Shown here: positions 8,359 through 15,873 of the stretch, piece after piece
Numbering within the stretch: the stretch's first letter is position 1
Layout: the number at the start of each line of letters is the position of its first letter
Assembly (NCBI GenBank): GCA_021774435.1
Contig: JAJFJB010000376.1
Location: 1-35,143 of the forward strand
Length of the DNA: 35,143 nucleotides
Direction of reading: 5' to 3'
Source: Alphaproteobacteria bacterium
GTDB lineage: Bacteria > Pseudomonadota > Alphaproteobacteria > UBA8366 > GCA-2717185
Program-made: the position numbers and the translations under genes
The notes under the pieces: generated by a model
Told to the model about the DNA's origin: nothing
The model's input: only the letters and a program-made list of their open reading frames with translations
Database searches by the model: none

Positions 8359-9038
8359 GCGATGATATCCGACTGAAGACTCCGCTGAGTGAGAGCGATG
8401 CCCGCAATCTGGCGATCGGGGATTTCGTCTACCTCGATGGTCAGATCCACACCGGCCGCGCGCTGGTCTATGAGCATACGCTGAATAACGGCGCCGTGCC
8501 GCCGATCGACATCGCCAACAGCTGCAATGTGCAGATGCATGGAGCCCCCGCCGGAGTCGAGGACGCACCGGGCGAATACCGCGTATCGTCGATCCAGGCG
8601 ACCGCCAGCTTCCGCTACTGGCGCTATGTCGGCGACTACATGGAACGTTTCGGCATTCGCGCCATCATCGGCAAGGCCGGCATGGATCAGAGCCTCTATG
8701 AGGACGTCTTTGCCAAACACGGTGCTGTATTCCTGACCACCGTCGGCTACGGCATCGCGGCGAAATACGGCCGCGGCGTGACCGGCGTCGAGGCCGTCTA
8801 CTGGCAGGAAGAGCTCGGCCTGCCGGAAGCGATGTGGGTTCTGAACGTTCGGAACTTCGGGCCTTTCATCGTCGATGGAGACTGTACCGGCGCGTCGCTG
8901 GCGGCGCGGGGCGTCGCCCAGGTCAACGAGAAATTCCGGGAGGCCTATGCAAAACTTCCACAGCATATCCTGAAGCGCTTTGGTGAAGTCGACGATACGC
9001 TGGCCGAGGAGGTAATCGCCGACAAGAAGGTCCCGTAA
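8355..9038 (+). CDS. class I fumarase/L-tartrate dehydratase-like hydro-lyase, beta subunit (diverged)
   Basis: Partner of the preceding subunit, 227 residues, corresponding to TtdB or the carboxy-terminal domain of class I fumarase. The family layout is recognisable. LKTPLSESDARNLAIGDFVYLDG opens the barrel, followed by a TGRAL segment where the family has TARDAAH, IIGKAGM for the usual MIGKG, and the late strand ELGLPEAMW with an aspartate-rich end (IVDGDCTG). The strongly conserved GPTTSxRMD segment of fumarases and tartrate dehydratases is replaced by QATASFRYWRY. Like the alpha subunit, this places the enzyme in a side branch with a changed active site. The gene starts within the last codons of the alpha gene, so the two are surely co-translated. 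Confidence 0.85.
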   Translation: MSDDIRLKTPLSESDARNLAIGDFVYLDGQIHTGRALVYEHTLNNGAVPPIDIANSCNVQMHGAPAGVEDAPGEYRVSSIQATASFRYWRYVGDYMERFGIRAIIGKAGMDQSLYEDVFAKHGAVFLTTVGYGIAAKYGRGVTGVEAVYWQEELGLPEAMWVLNVRNFGPFIVDGDCTGASLAARGVAQVNEKFREAYAKLPQHILKRFGEVDDTLAEEVIADKKVP

Positions 9039-9116
9039 AGGAAGCTGGCCGGTGGTAGTACCTGTAGGCAAAAATGGCGGTAATCCGGTAAAAGCATCTA
9101 AACGAAGGAGCCGAAA

Positions 9117-9533
9117 ATGCCAGATGACAAGAATGAGGAATTGCTACAGCGTGCCCACGAGACGCGCGGTTTTCATCTCGGCGTCCACGAGATCATGAAC
9201 GCGGCCGACCCGGAATACATGGAGCACTACCAGCGATGGCTGGAATTCACCAACCTGAAGGATCGTCATCTCGACATGAAGACCAAGGAGATTGTGCACG
9301 TTGCGGTCCATGTCGCCCGCCAGACGGATCCAGACCACATCAAAGCCCACATGCTTGCGGCGGTGAAGGCCGGCGCGACGAAGGAGGAACTATTCGAAGT
9401 TTCCGAAATGGGCTTCCTGCTCGGCGGCACAACGTCACTGCTCCTCGGCATGGAAGCATGGCGACGAGCCTTCCGACCGGACCTGCGTCGCGCATACGAT
9501 CTCGTCGAAAATCAGCCTCATCAAGAAGAATGA
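9117..9533 (+). CDS. carboxymuconolactone decarboxylase (CMD/AhpD-like fold) family protein
   Basis: A 138-residue helical protein with an AAGGAG ribosome binding site. The core reads MKTKEIVHVAVHVARQTDPDHIKAHMLAA and then VKAGATKEELFEV, the standard CMD-fold helices. The CxxC pair of the peroxidase-type AhpD proteins is absent (VHVARQTD in its place), so a thiol peroxidase role is excluded. A decarboxylase-like or non-catalytic role is more likely. It lies 78 bases behind the fumarase-like subunits on the same strand and may belong to the same transcript, suggesting a short pathway acting on a dicarboxylic or lactone intermediate. That link is inferred from position. Confidence 0.85.
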   Translation: MPDDKNEELLQRAHETRGFHLGVHEIMNAADPEYMEHYQRWLEFTNLKDRHLDMKTKEIVHVAVHVARQTDPDHIKAHMLAAVKAGATKEELFEVSEMGFLLGGTTSLLLGMEAWRRAFRPDLRRAYDLVENQPHQEE

Positions 9534-9570
9534 AGGGCGCGAGCTGACCACATAAAGATTCTCTCGGAAA

Positions 9571-9638
9571 TTAAAGGGGACATGGTGTAATAGCGCTGAA
9601 ATAAAAGGGGACAATACTCAATTGATTTTAGGTAAGTA
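9571..9638. repeat. REP-like intergenic element, copy A
   Basis: Two short units, TTAAAGGGGACA (9571-9582) and AAAAGGGGACA (9603-9613), are followed by ATACTCAATTGATTTTAGG and TAAGTA. The second unit and its tail match, in the opposite orientation, the sequences near 10684 and 15003 (shared pattern GGACA..ATAC..AATT....TAAGTA). The element lies between the ends of two convergent genes. Such GGGGACA-headed sequences resemble the non-autonomous elements moved by REP-associated tyrosine transposases, but no transposase is in the window. Confidence 0.5.
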
Positions 9639-9694
9639 ACAGGGCCCCATAATGCGCGCTGCTAAAGCGATCGCGATCCCTTTGACCGAGCGGA

Positions 9695-10567
9695 TCAGGC
9701 CAGCCCCAATTGTGCCAGGACGGCTTCTCCGAAACGGTGCTGTGGATTGCCGAAAGCCTCCAGAATCGAAAAGTGGTGATGACCCGCGATATCCAACGAA
9801 ACTGGCGCACGTCCTGCATGGCGTAAAACGTCGGCGTACGCCGCCGTCTGCCGTCCGTACTCGTCGCTCTCAAGGCTGCCGAAAGCGAGGATGGCGGGGG
9901 GCGGCACGGTGGGCAGCGGCTGTTGCGCGGGGCTGTTCCGGAGGGCGTCTTCCGCCGATAGCTGAAGCGGCCCATTTACTTGGGACAGACGGATCGGTTC
10001 CAGGTCGTAGAGGCCACTGATGCCCGTCGCGCCCTTGATCGCGTTCGCCGGCAAACCGTAGGCGGTGGCCCAGTCCGTCGCCAACATCATCCCCGCGATA
10101 TGGCCGCCCGCGGAATGTCCTGATACGAAAAGGCGGGCAGAGTCGCCGCCATGCGCGTCGGCATTGCGAAAGGTCCACGTCACGGCGCGGCGGCACTGAT
10201 CGACCAATGCGTCCATCGTGAAGGCGGGGCATAGACCGTATTTCGGCACCACGACCGCCGCACCGCGTTCGACGAACGGCTTTGCCAGAAACCGGAACCA
10301 CGACTTGTCGCCGGCACGCCAATAGCCGCCGTGAAAGAACATCAAGATCGGCGCCGGGCCGCCGCCAAGCGGATGGAAAATATCCAGTACTTCGACGGGG
10401 TCGTCACCGTATGGCACGTCGAGCGTACATGGCAGGTCCTGGACCGTTTGTTCGCTGGCCGATTGCCAACGCTTCACGAAAGCGTCGAAAGCCGGGACGG
10501 CGCTGCGCGCGTTGTATTGCGCATCCAGCGCCGCCTGTGTGTAGTCGCGGTAGACGAACTCATTCAT
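9695..10567 (-). CDS. alpha/beta hydrolase, kynurenine formamidase (arylformamidase)-like esterase
   Basis: A 290-residue serine hydrolase. The ATG chosen is the one giving MNEFVYRDYTQAALDAQYNA, typical of the family. An upstream ATG at 10660 would add 31 unlikely proline-rich residues. The oxyanion-hole motif is HGGYW (79-83), the nucleophile elbow is GHSAGG with S152, and the late histidine lies in AGHHHFSI (261-268). This combination is found in arylformamidases and in esterases of the hormone-sensitive-lipase side. No kynurenine-pathway gene is nearby, so tryptophan breakdown is not supported by context, and a general esterase or amidase role is equally possible. It is probably cytoplasmic, as no signal peptide is visible. 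Confidence 0.87.
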   Translation of the reverse strand: MNEFVYRDYTQAALDAQYNARSAVPAFDAFVKRWQSASEQTVQDLPCTLDVPYGDDPVEVLDIFHPLGGGPAPILMFFHGGYWRAGDKSWFRFLAKPFVERGAAVVVPKYGLCPAFTMDALVDQCRRAVTWTFRNADAHGGDSARLFVSGHSAGGHIAGMMLATDWATAYGLPANAIKGATGISGLYDLEPIRLSQVNGPLQLSAEDALRNSPAQQPLPTVPPPAILAFGSLESDEYGRQTAAYADVLRHAGRAPVSLDIAGHHHFSILEAFGNPQHRFGEAVLAQLGLA

Positions 10568-10679
10568 GGTGCTTTTCCGCTTCGTTCGATTCGGGGCAGG
10601 GAGAAAACATAACGGCGCGGGTGGATATTGCACGAACGTTAAGTGCGGCGCAGCCGGCATGCCGAATGTTCCCTATTTT

Positions 10680-10724
10680 GCGGACGGAATACTTATCTCG
10701 CGCTAAATTAGGTATTGTGTCCGC
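10680..10724. repeat. REP-like imperfect palindrome, copy B
   Basis: Outer arms GCGGAC (10680-10685) and GTCCGC (10719-10724) are perfect complements. Inside them AATAC (10688-10692) pairs with GTATT (10712-10716). The core ATACTTATCTCGCGCTAAAT is shared with copy C (AATACTTATCTC, then TA.ATTA, then TATTGTGTCC) and, reversed, with copy A. It sits between the divergent esterase and LLM oxidoreductase genes, so it may also affect their promoters or leader RNAs. Confidence 0.55.
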
Positions 10725-10799
10725 GGAGTTTCTCTTGTGTGCTGAGAGTTCCTTTGCTCGACACAGGCATCACGTAACCCTGCCGTGATAGGATGACGT

Positions 10800-11711
10800 A
10801 TGAAACAGTCCCTTCGCTTTTATGTTCTGGTTCTACCCAACCTGCCTTGGCCGCAACTGGTCGATCGCTTTAAACGTGTGGAAGAACTTGGGTTCGATCT
10901 TGCAGGATTTGCGGATCACTTTGTCGATTGGAGCAACCCACAAAATCATTGGTACGAGCTTTCGGCCTGGCTCGCGGGTATAGCGCAAGCGACAAGCCGG
11001 ATCAGGCTGCTTACCACGGTTGCGCAAATCCCGCTTCGAGACCCCGCCACCCTTGCCAATCAGGCCAGGACCGTTGACCACATCTCCAACGGCCGACTGG
11101 AGATCGGTCTCGGCATCGGCGTCAAGGGTTTGGACCCCTCCTATAGAATGATGGGAATCCCTGACTGGAGCAACAAGGAGCGTGTCGCGCGGCTTGGGGA
11201 ATATTTGGAGGTCCTGGACCTTCTTCTAAGGCAAGAGGAAACCAGCTACGAAGGTGCATACTATCGCATCGACGGCGCGGTGATGAGCCCGCTCCCAATA
11301 CAGAAGCCGCGCCCGCCGATCATGGTCGCCGCGATGGGCCCCAAGATGCTCAGGACCACCGCACAACATGCCGATATTTGGAATAGCATGAGCTTCGCCG
11401 ACAATTTCGAGACACAGCTTGAGGAAACGCGCCAGCGCGTTACGCGCATCGATCAGCTTTGTGCTGAATTTGAGAGAGAGCCCCAATCGCTGATCCGTTC
11501 GTATCACATGTACGATCCGACTTCGCGAAGAAGCGGCGGCGGGATTGCCTATTACGAGTCACAAGCCGCTTTTGAAGACATGGTGAGTCGCGTGCTCGAA
11601 CTCGGGATGTCGGATATCGGTCTTTATTATCCGGCCCTTCCGGAACAAGAGGCAATATTTGAGCGTATTGCGACTGAAACAATACCGATGATGAAAGCTC
11701 GGTTTGGCTAG
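10800..11711 (+). CDS. LLM-class flavin-dependent oxidoreductase (bacterial luciferase-like)
   Basis: A 303-residue TIM-barrel flavoprotein with AGGATG six bases before the ATG. The family features are the amino-terminal barrel strand with GFDLAGFADHFVDW (about 32-45), then LLTTVAQIPLRDPATLANQA and the segment HISNGRLEIGLGIGVKG (about 93-109) that binds the flavin phosphate, and the late strand PPIMVAAMGPKML. Members use reduced FMN with oxygen to monooxygenate organic substrates, or F420 to reduce them. Nothing nearby makes F420, so an FMNH2-dependent monooxygenase is the safer reading. It appears to be a single-gene transcript. The substrate is unknown. Confidence 0.88.
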   Translation: MKQSLRFYVLVLPNLPWPQLVDRFKRVEELGFDLAGFADHFVDWSNPQNHWYELSAWLAGIAQATSRIRLLTTVAQIPLRDPATLANQARTVDHISNGRLEIGLGIGVKGLDPSYRMMGIPDWSNKERVARLGEYLEVLDLLLRQEETSYEGAYYRIDGAVMSPLPIQKPRPPIMVAAMGPKMLRTTAQHADIWNSMSFADNFETQLEETRQRVTRIDQLCAEFEREPQSLIRSYHMYDPTSRRSGGGIAYYESQAAFEDMVSRVLELGMSDIGLYYPALPEQEAIFERIATETIPMMKARFG

Positions 11712-11789
11712 TTTTGCGCGTCTTACCGGTTCTTGTTTCATGTTCGGTTTACACGCGCGCTCGTATCCATTTCTCGCCTTTGATGATCC

Positions 11790-12881
11790 ATGGACAGTGT
11801 AACTCAATTTGCTTTAGGAGCTTGTGTCGGCGTGGCGGTGCTGGGCCGCAAGATCGGGCCGAGGCGCGCGGCGCTCACCGGCGGCATTCTGGGCACGTTT
11901 CCCGATCTGGATGTGTTTCTGACGCCCGAAGACCCCATCGAAGCCTTCGTGCAGCATCGGGGCTGGACCCATTCGCTGTTCGTGCACGCCGCGTTGACAC
12001 CGATTATTGGGGAGGTGGTCAGGCTCTTGTTCAACGCCCTGCGCCGGGAACGGGTTTTTGCATGGTCTGCGGTTTTCCTTTGTCTTGCGACCCATGCTGT
12101 CCTGGATGCCGTCACGATTTATGGGACACGTCTGTTTTGGCCGTTCTGGACAGACCCCGTATCGATGGGTTCCATATTCATTATCGATCCGCTCTATACC
12201 CTGCCGCTGCTCGTGGCGATGGTCTGGGCATTCTGCCTGAGAGGCTGGACACCGCGGTACTGCAAGGCGCTTACCGTTTGCCTTGGGCTTACCGTCGCTT
12301 ATCTGGGCTGGACCTTGCTTGCGCAGCAGATGATCGGGAGCAGAGCGGTTGCGCTGTTGGCCGGAAAGAACATTACGCCGGACCGGCTGATCGCGACGCC
12401 CACGCCCTTCAATACCGCGCTCTGGCGTGTGATCGCCGTCGATGGCGACCGGAACTACAATCTTTATATCCCGGTGTTCGGCGGCACGGAGCGTGCGACC
12501 CTGTATGCCTACGACCGCGATCCGCAGCTCGAAGCATGTTCCGCCGAAGACACGCGCATAGCGAAGGTGGTCCGGTTTAGCCGCGGCTTCTACCGGCTCA
12601 TGGTGCGGGATGGTGAGGTCATTCTTGCCGATCTGCGGATGGGTCTGACGCCGAATTATGCCTTCCGGTTTGTTCTCGGCCGCCTGGAAGCGGGCAGGCT
12701 GTTTCCCGCGCCCGCACGGCGCTTGAAGGGACGCGGCAATATCGCCGAGGACCTCGACTGGCTCCTGGCGAATTTACGCGGCATTCCCGCGACGCGGCTG
12801 GCAGAAGCCTCCGCGAAAGTCGGGCCGACACGGTTCGCAGCAGTAGCCTCGACCGACGATCGTCCCAAGCGCGCCTGCTAG
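11790..12881 (+). CDS. YdjM/COG1988-type membrane-bound metal-dependent hydrolase family protein
   Basis: A 363-residue inner-membrane protein. It begins MDSVTQFALGACVGVAVLG, the usual opening of the family, followed by GTFPDLDVFL and the conserved metal-binding segment HRGWTHSLFVHA (about 55-66). Several hydrophobic helices follow up to about residue 190 (for example VFAWSAVFLCLATHAVLDAV with another histidine and aspartate). The carboxy-terminal 170 residues are soluble. The family is annotated as putative metal-dependent hydrolases, with the reaction unknown. The start lacks a clear ribosome binding site but is fixed by the family motif. Its TAG stop lies in a CTAG shared with the stop of the convergent hydrolase gene. 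Confidence 0.85.
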   Translation: MDSVTQFALGACVGVAVLGRKIGPRRAALTGGILGTFPDLDVFLTPEDPIEAFVQHRGWTHSLFVHAALTPIIGEVVRLLFNALRRERVFAWSAVFLCLATHAVLDAVTIYGTRLFWPFWTDPVSMGSIFIIDPLYTLPLLVAMVWAFCLRGWTPRYCKALTVCLGLTVAYLGWTLLAQQMIGSRAVALLAGKNITPDRLIATPTPFNTALWRVIAVDGDRNYNLYIPVFGGTERATLYAYDRDPQLEACSAEDTRIAKVVRFSRGFYRLMVRDGEVILADLRMGLTPNYAFRFVLGRLEAGRLFPAPARRLKGRGNIAEDLDWLLANLRGIPATRLAEASAKVGPTRFAAVASTDDRPKRAC

Positions 12882-14824
12882 GCCATGCAGGTGTCGTAAC
12901 GCGCCGCGGCGATGCCGAGACATAGGTCGATATCTTCGGCCAGCACATAGCCTTGATCGACGAGGGCCTCCGCCGCCTGACGCACCTGGGCCAGGTAGTC
13001 GTCGCGATCGGCATAACGCTCGGCGATCGACGGCCGAGGATCGCCTGCCGCCTGGCGCGCTGCCGCATCTTTGGCAAGGGGCAGGGAAGAGCCGATATAT
13101 TCCAGCAGCTGCCCGGCACCGCCGGTGTCCTCATGGCGGGGGTTGAAGCCGGTATGGCTGGCCACCGGCACTGAAATATCCGGCATGGCGACGCCGGCGG
13201 CTTCGTTGCCGTCGTCGTTAACCGCCGCAACCCAATCCGGATAGGGCTCCGCCCCGATCCCGGGCGGCATGGCACCGATGCCTCGTTCAGAATCGGGACC
13301 CAATTCCAACGGATAGACCCAGGTCATGACCTCGCCATCGGGCAATGCCAGGCCCGGTATCGCCGATAGCGCTTGCGCGACCTCCGCCCTGGTTTGCCGA
13401 GAACCGGCCGCAACTGTGGGATAGGCGTTTTCGGGCGGCTTCGCGTCGTCGCGCAGCCAGGCCAACAGATTGGTAAGGGCAGCGCGGTACAGCGGGCTAT
13501 AGTCGATCATGTTGATGTTGTTCTGGCCGTGGCTGCCGAACAGGGTACGTTCTGCCAAAGCGGCTGCACCGACGCCGTGCTGTGTCGACGAAAACAGATA
13601 GCGCCGGACATTGTCGGGCAGCACGGCATCGCCGCCCGTGGCGAGATCGCCATGGCTCAACCCGGCGTCGCCGCGCCAATATTCCGATGACGTATCCGTA
13701 TAGAAGATCTTCGGCATGCCGCCCTTGGCGTCCTGTCGGTCCAGCAAGCCGCTGCGCGCGCCGCTAACAGGGTCGGTCTGCGGCAAATCGGCAAAAGGAA
13801 ATAGGTGCCCGAAAGAGGGTGTTGGCTGCACCGACGGTTGGCCATAGCGGTGATTGAACTCGCCGCGCCGGCCGCCGGCGATATGGGCCAGGATACCGTC
13901 GAATACCTGCCGGCCGGCCTGATCCTGGTTCAGACCGAGATGGAGATAAGTGCGCAGAAAACGGCCGCACTGTGACTGACCCTCGGCAATCGCCATGTCG
14001 ATATCACCGGCGGTTGGCGCCGCGGCGTCGTAGCGCAGAAAACTGGCCAGGTCCCGCGTCGCCAGCAGACCGGCCCCCACGACCGGGCAATCGCGGGGCG
14101 TAAACAGCAGGTCATATATCTGCCCGGCCTCGAAACCGTTTTCCAGATGGACATGCCCCGCATCATCGAAACGCCAATGACCGCGCGGGATCTCTGTTGG
14201 CTCTTCATAGGGGCCTTCTCGGCGCAACAATCGCGCGCCTGGTTCGCTCGGATCGATCGGATGGATTGGCGCGTGACGGCCGAGGTCGCCGACATGCTGG
14301 TCGGTTACAGCCAGGCTGGCGCTGTCTTTGTTGATTTGCAGGCGCAACTGCATTTGGCTCGCCGGCGTTCGCGCGGCCACCGGTACCTGGGGTGCGTGCA
14401 GACCAACGCGCAGGCGCTCCGGCGTCCGCGGCACGTCCCATTGCCAGCCGGCCCAGGCTACCGTCCAGCCGTTCCGAAACAAGAACCCGTCACCGGCTGG
14501 CACGTCGATCGTATCCTCGGTCCCCATGGTCGTCAGGTTGAAGCGGGAGATATTGCGTTTGCCGCGGTTCGGCACCTGAGACAGCAGCGCCCGATTGCCG
14601 CCATCGGTTGGGCGTAGAATGGTGATATCGCCGCTGAAATTGACACGGCCGTCTCCATCCCGCTCCGCGAGAGATAGATCCACCACGCCCGCATTGGCGG
14701 TGTGCGCGGGATCGACCGCATAATGGGCGATGGCCTCGATCCGCTCGTAGGCGCCGATGTCACCGAAGGTACGGCCGTCTTCATAGGGTTCGCGAGTGAT
14801 GATTTCTAAACGGCTCACTGGCAT
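12878..14824 (-). CDS. alpha/beta hydrolase domain protein of the 600-residue PF20091-like family
   Basis: A 648-residue protein whose opening MPVSRLEIITREPYEDGRTF and GAYERIEAIAHYAVDP identify the large, poorly characterised alpha/beta hydrolase family usually annotated only as alpha/beta hydrolase domain-containing protein. A nucleophile-elbow-like sequence EGQSQCGRFLRT places a candidate catalytic serine at S284. Conserved family blocks around NRGKR (86-90) and GWTVAWAGWQWD (119-130) are present. No signal peptide is seen. The ATG follows GGGAG at a normal distance. The family has been linked to ester or lactone breakdown in catabolic clusters, but the substrate here is unknown. Its stop overlaps that of the convergent membrane-protein gene. 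Confidence 0.85.
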   Translation of the reverse strand: MPVSRLEIITREPYEDGRTFGDIGAYERIEAIAHYAVDPAHTANAGVVDLSLAERDGDGRVNFSGDITILRPTDGGNRALLSQVPNRGKRNISRFNLTTMGTEDTIDVPAGDGFLFRNGWTVAWAGWQWDVPRTPERLRVGLHAPQVPVAARTPASQMQLRLQINKDSASLAVTDQHVGDLGRHAPIHPIDPSEPGARLLRREGPYEEPTEIPRGHWRFDDAGHVHLENGFEAGQIYDLLFTPRDCPVVGAGLLATRDLASFLRYDAAAPTAGDIDMAIAEGQSQCGRFLRTYLHLGLNQDQAGRQVFDGILAHIAGGRRGEFNHRYGQPSVQPTPSFGHLFPFADLPQTDPVSGARSGLLDRQDAKGGMPKIFYTDTSSEYWRGDAGLSHGDLATGGDAVLPDNVRRYLFSSTQHGVGAAALAERTLFGSHGQNNINMIDYSPLYRAALTNLLAWLRDDAKPPENAYPTVAAGSRQTRAEVAQALSAIPGLALPDGEVMTWVYPLELGPDSERGIGAMPPGIGAEPYPDWVAAVNDDGNEAAGVAMPDISVPVASHTGFNPRHEDTGGAGQLLEYIGSSLPLAKDAAARQAAGDPRPSIAERYADRDDYLAQVRQAAEALVDQGYVLAEDIDLCLGIAAARYDTCMA

Positions 14825-15002
14825 GCGATTAACTCCCGAATTCGTCCAAGGTCTTGGTCGCCGAAAAGGTGCCGCTGGTCTACGGTGGCAGACAGGTCAT
14901 CTTCAGACCTGCCACAGGCAAGTCACGATTATATTAGGGGCTTGGTCGAATGGAGGCTAATCGGCAAAAATTTGCTTTCTAACCGATAACAAATTTCGGG
15001 AG

Positions 15003-15040
15003 CGCAATACTTATCTCAGTTTAGATTAACTATTGTGTCC
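15003..15040. repeat. REP-like element, copy C
   Basis: The block AATACTTATCTC, six bases later ATTAACTATTGTGTCC, matches copy B at 10688 closely (same AATACTTATCTC, same TATTGTGTCC end, seven bases less conserved between) and copy A in reverse. It lies in the 295-base gap between the large hydrolase and the small secreted protein. The rest of that gap shows only a short hairpin (CAGGTC at 14893 with GACCTG at 14906) and the probable terminator to the right. Confidence 0.5.
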
Positions 15041-15062
15041 ATTGTGTCCCCGTTATTGGAGA

Positions 15063-15099
15063 AAGGGGGCAAGCGCAGATTCGCAGCGGCTGCCCCCTT
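15063..15099 (-). terminator. probable rho-independent terminator of the small secreted-protein gene
   Basis: Perfect nine-base arms AAGGGGGCA (15063-15071) and TGCCCCCTT (15091-15099) enclose a 19-base loop. Read on the minus strand, the strong GC stem lies about 20 bases past the stop of the secreted-protein gene and is followed by TTTCTCC, a weak T-run. Position and stem strength favour a terminator; the poor T-run lowers confidence. Confidence 0.5.
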
Positions 15100-15119
15100 C
15101 GATCAATTAATAGCCCCGC

Positions 15120-15599
15120 TTAAGGTGCGAGCTTATAGCTACCGGATACATGCACGCAGTTCTGGAATGTGCCGGGAAACATGGATTTGCTGCGCACGGG
15201 AACAGAATAGAAGCCACTACCCGAAATGCCTTGCCATTTTCCGGTTCCGGAAATGAACTGCCACGTACGATCTTTTCCCTTGAATTTCCATGACAAGACG
15301 GTTCCGTCGCCATCCTTGTCCGCGTACTTGCAGTAGCCATTGCCGATATTGGCGCCCTTTTCCAATTTTCGCCGTTCGACGAGGCCGACACACCGGGAGT
15401 TCATGGCGTGAAATGGCTCTTTCTCAATTTGTCCAATGGCGAGTCCGTTCTCAATGAACGCGTAGATGTGCAGTTCCTTCGAGTTCTCGACCTTTTCGAC
15501 ATGGCCCGAACGGCAAATATAGTGGCTAACGTCCGCAGCCATAACCGGCGACGCCAATAACCCTGTAAAACACGCTGCTGCTAATACACGAAGTTTCAT
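15120..15599 (-). CDS. small secreted protein, function unknown
   Basis: A 159-residue protein with a signal peptide (MKLRVLAAACFTGLLASPVMA, cleavage likely after residue 21 or 22), so the mature form is periplasmic or exported. The ATG is preferred because GGGGAG lies about eleven bases upstream; the in-frame GTG nine bases earlier is too close to that site. The mature part has four cysteines (in YICRS, SRCVG, GYCKY and QNCVH), likely two disulfides. It also has an aspartate-rich YADKDGDG stretch that could bind calcium, and the glycine-rich FISGTGKWQGISGSG seen in other small proteobacterial secreted proteins of unknown role. It is divergent from the membrane SARP regulator. No function can be assigned. 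Confidence 0.8.
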   Translation of the reverse strand: MKLRVLAAACFTGLLASPVMAADVSHYICRSGHVEKVENSKELHIYAFIENGLAIGQIEKEPFHAMNSRCVGLVERRKLEKGANIGNGYCKYADKDGDGTVLSWKFKGKDRTWQFISGTGKWQGISGSGFYSVPVRSKSMFPGTFQNCVHVSGSYKLAP

Positions 15600-15808
15600 G
15601 GAAGACACTCCCCTGTTTAGATAAATTTCGACCTCTTTACATCAGCAGTTCGGATGATTGATCGCCCAATCTGATATCCGAAATGCATTGATGAAACGGG
15701 AAGCATGATGGTGCGGCGCTCTCTCGCCACTCTGACTTTTGCCTTGTTTTAGGGTCTTTTATCGCCTGAATTGGGCCGATTTCAGAAATCTTGGCCGTTG
15801 CTTCCAAA

Positions 15809-15838
15809 TTGACGGCGAAACGAATTCAACCGTATCGT
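15809..15838 (+). promoter_or_regulatory. candidate sigma-70-type promoter of the membrane SARP gene
   Basis: TTGACG (15809-15814) and TATCGT (15833-15838) are separated by 18 bases, five and four matches to the -35 and -10 consensus. Transcription from here would start around 15845, leaving a leader of about 30 bases. No ribosome binding site is obvious in that leader. It is a by-eye prediction in a region that must contain a promoter. Confidence 0.35.
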
Positions 15839-15873
15839 AGAAAAAGCCATGGCAACTCGGTTCGGTTCGTTTT

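Noticed and set aside
9695-10567. Tryptophan degradation role for the arylformamidase-like esterase
   Set aside because: No tryptophan dioxygenase or kynureninase gene is nearby, and the fold motifs are shared with many general esterases.
10800-11711. F420-dependent activity for the LLM oxidoreductase
   Set aside because: The family is often annotated so, but nothing in the window supports F420 synthesis; FMN-dependent monooxygenation is just as likely.
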